40,171 nucleotides of DNA, taken from Betaproteobacteria bacterium (GTDB lineage: Bacteria > Pseudomonadota > Gammaproteobacteria > Burkholderiales > JAHFQX01). The DNA is taken from the NCBI GenBank assembly GCA_023259135.1, contig JAHFQX010000026.1:1-40171 (forward strand), read 5' to 3'. Made by a program: the position numbers and the translations under genes. Of the stretch, positions 37,058 to 40,171 are shown piece after piece. The notes under the pieces are model-generated. The model made no database searches. It saw nothing but the letters and a program-made list of their open reading frames with translations, and was not told where the DNA came from. Each line of letters opens with the position of its first letter. Within the stretch, counting starts at the first letter, position 1.

Positions 37058-37808
37058 GGCGACGGGAGCCGAACACCGCTTCCAGCAGTTCCATCGGCAG
37101 CGGAAAGACGATGGTGTTGCTCTTGTCTCCGGCGATGGCATTTAGAGTCTGCAGGTAGCGGAGCTGCATGGCCTGGGGCGACTGGGCTAGCACCTGGGCC
37201 GCCTGGAGCAGCTTTTCGGAAGCCTGCATTTCGCCTTCGGCATGAATCACCTTGGCTCGCCGCTCGCGCTCGGCCTCGGCCTGGCGGGCGATGGCACGCA
37301 CCATGGATTCGTCGATATCCACGTGCTTAATCTCCACGTTCGCCACCTTGACGCCCCAGGCATCGGTCTGCGCATCGAGAATCTGCTGGATGTCGATGTT
37401 CAGGCGCTCGCGCTCGGCCAGCATGTCGTCCAACTCGTGCTTGCCGAGCACTGAACGCAGGGTGGTTTGCGCCAACTGCGAGACGGCCTCAATGAAATTT
37501 TCGACCTGGATGATGGCTTTCTGCGGGTCGATGACACGGAAGTACACCACCGCGTTGACCTTTACCGAGACATTGTCCCGGGAGATCACGTCCTGGCTCG
37601 GCACGTCCATCACCACCGTGCGCAGGTCCACCCGCACCATCTGCTGGATGCCTGGCACCACTAGCACAATGCCCGGCCCCTTTACCTTCCAGAAGCGCCC
37701 CAGCAGGAACACCACGCCGCGCTCATATTCGCGCAAAATGCGGATGCTTGCCACCGCCAGAATGATGATGAGTAGCAGCGCGCCGCTCCAGCCGAAATCC
37801 CAAATCAT
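37047..37808 (-). CDS. Slipin (stomatin-like SPFH protein)
   Basis: This 253-residue protein has one N-terminal membrane span (about 8-26, GALLLIIILAVASIRI), then an SPFH/band-7 domain: REYERGVVFLLGRFWKVKGPGIVLVVPGIQ, VPSQDVISRDNVSVKVNAVVYFRV and TTLRSVLGKHELDDMLAERERLN. A charged helical tail (IARQAEAERERRAKVIHAEGEMQASEKLLQAAQ, split here by family convention) forms the oligomerisation coil. Slipins build membrane-bound cages or rings. The start overlaps the stop of the NfeD protease gene (ATGA), and the two proteins are known partners in other prokaryotes, where NfeD cleaves stomatin. Confidence 0.93.
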   Translation of the reverse strand: MIWDFGWSGALLLIIILAVASIRILREYERGVVFLLGRFWKVKGPGIVLVVPGIQQMVRVDLRTVVMDVPSQDVISRDNVSVKVNAVVYFRVIDPQKAIIQVENFIEAVSQLAQTTLRSVLGKHELDDMLAERERLNIDIQQILDAQTDAWGVKVANVEIKHVDIDESMVRAIARQAEAERERRAKVIHAEGEMQASEKLLQAAQVLAQSPQAMQLRYLQTLNAIAGDKSNTIVFPLPMELLEAVFGSRRQRD

Positions 37809-39145
37809 GATTCTTCTCCTTTCCGTTCCGGTTGAACCACCAAGGTGAGCCCCTCCACCGCCACGATCCTCGCCCGCGCGCCGCGGCTCATCGCCGTCGC
37901 GCTACGCGCCCGCCACCGCTCGCCGAATGCCCGCACCCAGCCTTCCCGTTCAAAATCTTCCAGCGCCTCGGCCGTGCCGCCCACCATGGCTTCCACACCC
38001 GACGCCGGCGGCCGGCGGCGGGCACGCATGGCGAAGGTACCGATGCCGAGCAGCACCAGGGCGCTGACCGTGGCCAGCGGTACGACGAAGGCAAGCGAGA
38101 CTTCCAGGCCGGGAATATTGGCGTCGATGAGCATAAGGGAACCGGCGATGAAGGCGGCAACGCCGCCGATGCCCAGTGCGCCGAAACTGGGCACAAAGGC
38201 TTCCGCCGCCATGAGGCCGATGCCCACCAGTAGAAGCAGAGCGCCGACCGCGTTGATCGGCAGCATGGCGAGGGCGTAGAGCGCCAGCAGCAGGCTGATG
38301 GCGCCGATGATGCCGGCTACTCCGAAGCCCGGCGTATAAAACTCGAACAGCAGGCCGTAGATCCCCAGCATCATCAGGATCAGGGCGATATTCGGATCAG
38401 CTACCGCCGCCAGCAGGCGTTCCTTCCAGTTGTGCTCGACGGTGACGGTGGTGGCGTCGGCGAGGGACAGTACTCGTTTGTTTTCCCCCACCCCGACGCT
38501 GCGCCCATCCAATTGACGCAAGAGATCCGGAAGGTCCGTGGCAATCAGGTCCACTACCTTCAGCTTCGCCGCATCCTCCGCCGACAGGCTGGCCGCCTGG
38601 CGCACGGCCTGCTCGGTCCACTCGGTGTTGCGTCCGCGCAGTTGGGCCAGGCTCCTCAGATAGGCGGCAGCGTCCTGCACAGCCTTCTTCTCCATGGCGC
38701 TGCCCGGTAGTGCGCGGTCTTTGCCGTCCTCCGGCTTCTCCGCCGACGGCTTGCCGGCTTCTCCGCCGATGCCGATGGCCACCGGTGTGGCGGCGCCCAG
38801 GTTGGTGCCCGGCGCCATGGCGGCGACGTGGCTGGCATAGAGGATGTAGGTGCCGGCGCTGGCGGCGCGGGCACCGGCAGGAGCGACATAAGTGGCCACC
38901 GGCACTGGCGATGCAAGGATGCCGCGGATCATGTCGCGCATGGCGGAATCCAACCCGCCCGGGGTGTCGAGCTTCAATACTAGCAATTCCGCCTCCGCCT
39001 GCCGCGCCTCATCCAGGGCGCGCAGGAAATAGGCGGCGCTGGCCGGGCTGATGGCGTTGCGGATTTCGGTGACCACCACCGTCCTGGCAAAGGCGGTGAG
39101 CGGCAGAAGCAGCAGCGCGGCGGCACAGTACAGAAGACGTTTCAT
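37805..39145 (-). CDS. NfeD1b-type membrane serine protease
   Basis: This 446-residue protein has a signal peptide (RLLYCAAALLLLPLTAFA). A ClpP-like protease domain follows (about 25-240), with LVLKLDTPGGLDSAMRDMI and the serine region GARAASAGTYILYASHVAAMAPGTN (serine in ASAGTYI). The lysine region is EKKAVQDAAAYLRSLAQLRG. Four or five membrane spans follow (about 250-370), then a soluble OB-fold NfeD tail ending LVVQPERKGEE. In archaea the homologous protease uses a Ser-Lys dyad to cut stomatin. The ATG at 39145 has AAGGA upstream; longer frames lack a signal peptide and are rejected. It is coupled to the slipin gene. Confidence 0.93.
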   Translation of the reverse strand: MKRLLYCAAALLLLPLTAFARTVVVTEIRNAISPASAAYFLRALDEARQAEAELLVLKLDTPGGLDSAMRDMIRGILASPVPVATYVAPAGARAASAGTYILYASHVAAMAPGTNLGAATPVAIGIGGEAGKPSAEKPEDGKDRALPGSAMEKKAVQDAAAYLRSLAQLRGRNTEWTEQAVRQAASLSAEDAAKLKVVDLIATDLPDLLRQLDGRSVGVGENKRVLSLADATTVTVEHNWKERLLAAVADPNIALILMMLGIYGLLFEFYTPGFGVAGIIGAISLLLALYALAMLPINAVGALLLLVGIGLMAAEAFVPSFGALGIGGVAAFIAGSLMLIDANIPGLEVSLAFVVPLATVSALVLLGIGTFAMRARRRPPASGVEAMVGGTAEALEDFEREGWVRAFGERWRARSATAMSRGARARIVAVEGLTLVVQPERKGEES

Positions 39146-39266
39146 CGTTCCTTTTTCCGACAATCCATGGATAACCATAACACAAACCACCTTCGCGCCC
39201 CACAGAGAACAACCCAAATCTTCCCGTAATTTCCTGGCGCGCAGCCGGGTCGGTAGCGGGGTAGGG

Positions 39267-39272
39267 TAAAAT
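39267..39272 (+). promoter_or_regulatory. tadA: Candidate -10 element of tadA
   Basis: TAAAAT lies within GGTAAAATACACAC, sharing the core seen upstream of smpB. No good -35 is visible. The leader to the tadA ATG would be about 95 bases. Confidence 0.35.
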
Positions 39273-39312
39273 ACACACAGAATCACTTTACGGCTCCGCG
39301 AATGTAATGTAA

Positions 39313-40171
<859 letters not shown>

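Overview
The window is GC-rich, densely coded bacterial chromosome with almost no spacer DNA, many 1-8 base overlaps between consecutive genes, and no sign of mobile elements, phage, CRISPR or rRNA/tRNA genes. The content and order point to a betaproteobacterium. Two blocks recalled as typical of that group are sdhCDABE-gltA-sucA-sucB-lpd-zapE and smpB/ratA-rnfH-DUF4124-guaB-guaA-(...)-tadA-L,D-transpeptidase. This placement rests on remembered gene order, not on a search, and the genus cannot be named.

Region 1 (1-4.4 kb): a cobalamin-uptake unit on the minus strand, made of a cobalamin riboswitch, a BtuB-type TonB receptor and a BtuF-type binding protein cut by the window edge. It is followed by msrB (minus) and a nitroreductase-family protein (plus). 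Region 2 (4.4-13.9 kb, minus): a seven-gene operon read mdh, mesaconyl-CoA hydratase-like gene, malyl/beta-methylmalyl-CoA lyase-like gene, prpB, prpC, prpD, acnA. Region 3 (14.2-25.8 kb, plus, divergent from region 2 across a 345-base control region): sdhC-D-A-B-E, gltA, sucA, sucB, lpdA, zapE. Region 4 (25.9-29.6 kb, plus): prpE, a VanZ-like gene and an unrecognised multi-span membrane protein that may be a transporter. Region 5 (29.7-40.2 kb): patB-like gene, MFS transporter and smpB (minus); ratA and rnfH (plus); a DUF4124 protein (minus); guaB and guaA (plus); a slipin/NfeD pair (minus); tadA and the start of an L,D-transpeptidase (plus).

Regions 2-4 form a central-carbon island of about 23 kb. 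It encodes much of the oxidative TCA cycle (citrate synthase, aconitase, 2-oxoglutarate dehydrogenase, succinate dehydrogenase, malate dehydrogenase) and the whole methylcitrate cycle for propionyl-CoA (PrpE, PrpC, PrpD, aconitase, PrpB). Between mdh and prpB sit two enzymes that could interconvert mesaconyl-CoA, beta-methylmalyl-CoA, and propionyl-CoA plus glyoxylate. The methylcitrate cycle releases pyruvate and succinate, succinate enters Sdh, and Mdh regenerates the oxaloacetate used by PrpC, so the two divergent operons form a closed circuit. Isocitrate dehydrogenase, succinyl-CoA synthetase, fumarase and any dedicated regulator (PrpR, GntR) are not in the window.

The most interesting observations are the C5-CoA module inside the methylcitrate/TCA operon, the unrecognised 472-residue transporter-like protein after prpE, a candidate ribosome-site-sequestering helix below the cobalamin aptamer, and hairpins between convergent genes that contain or abut stop codons.
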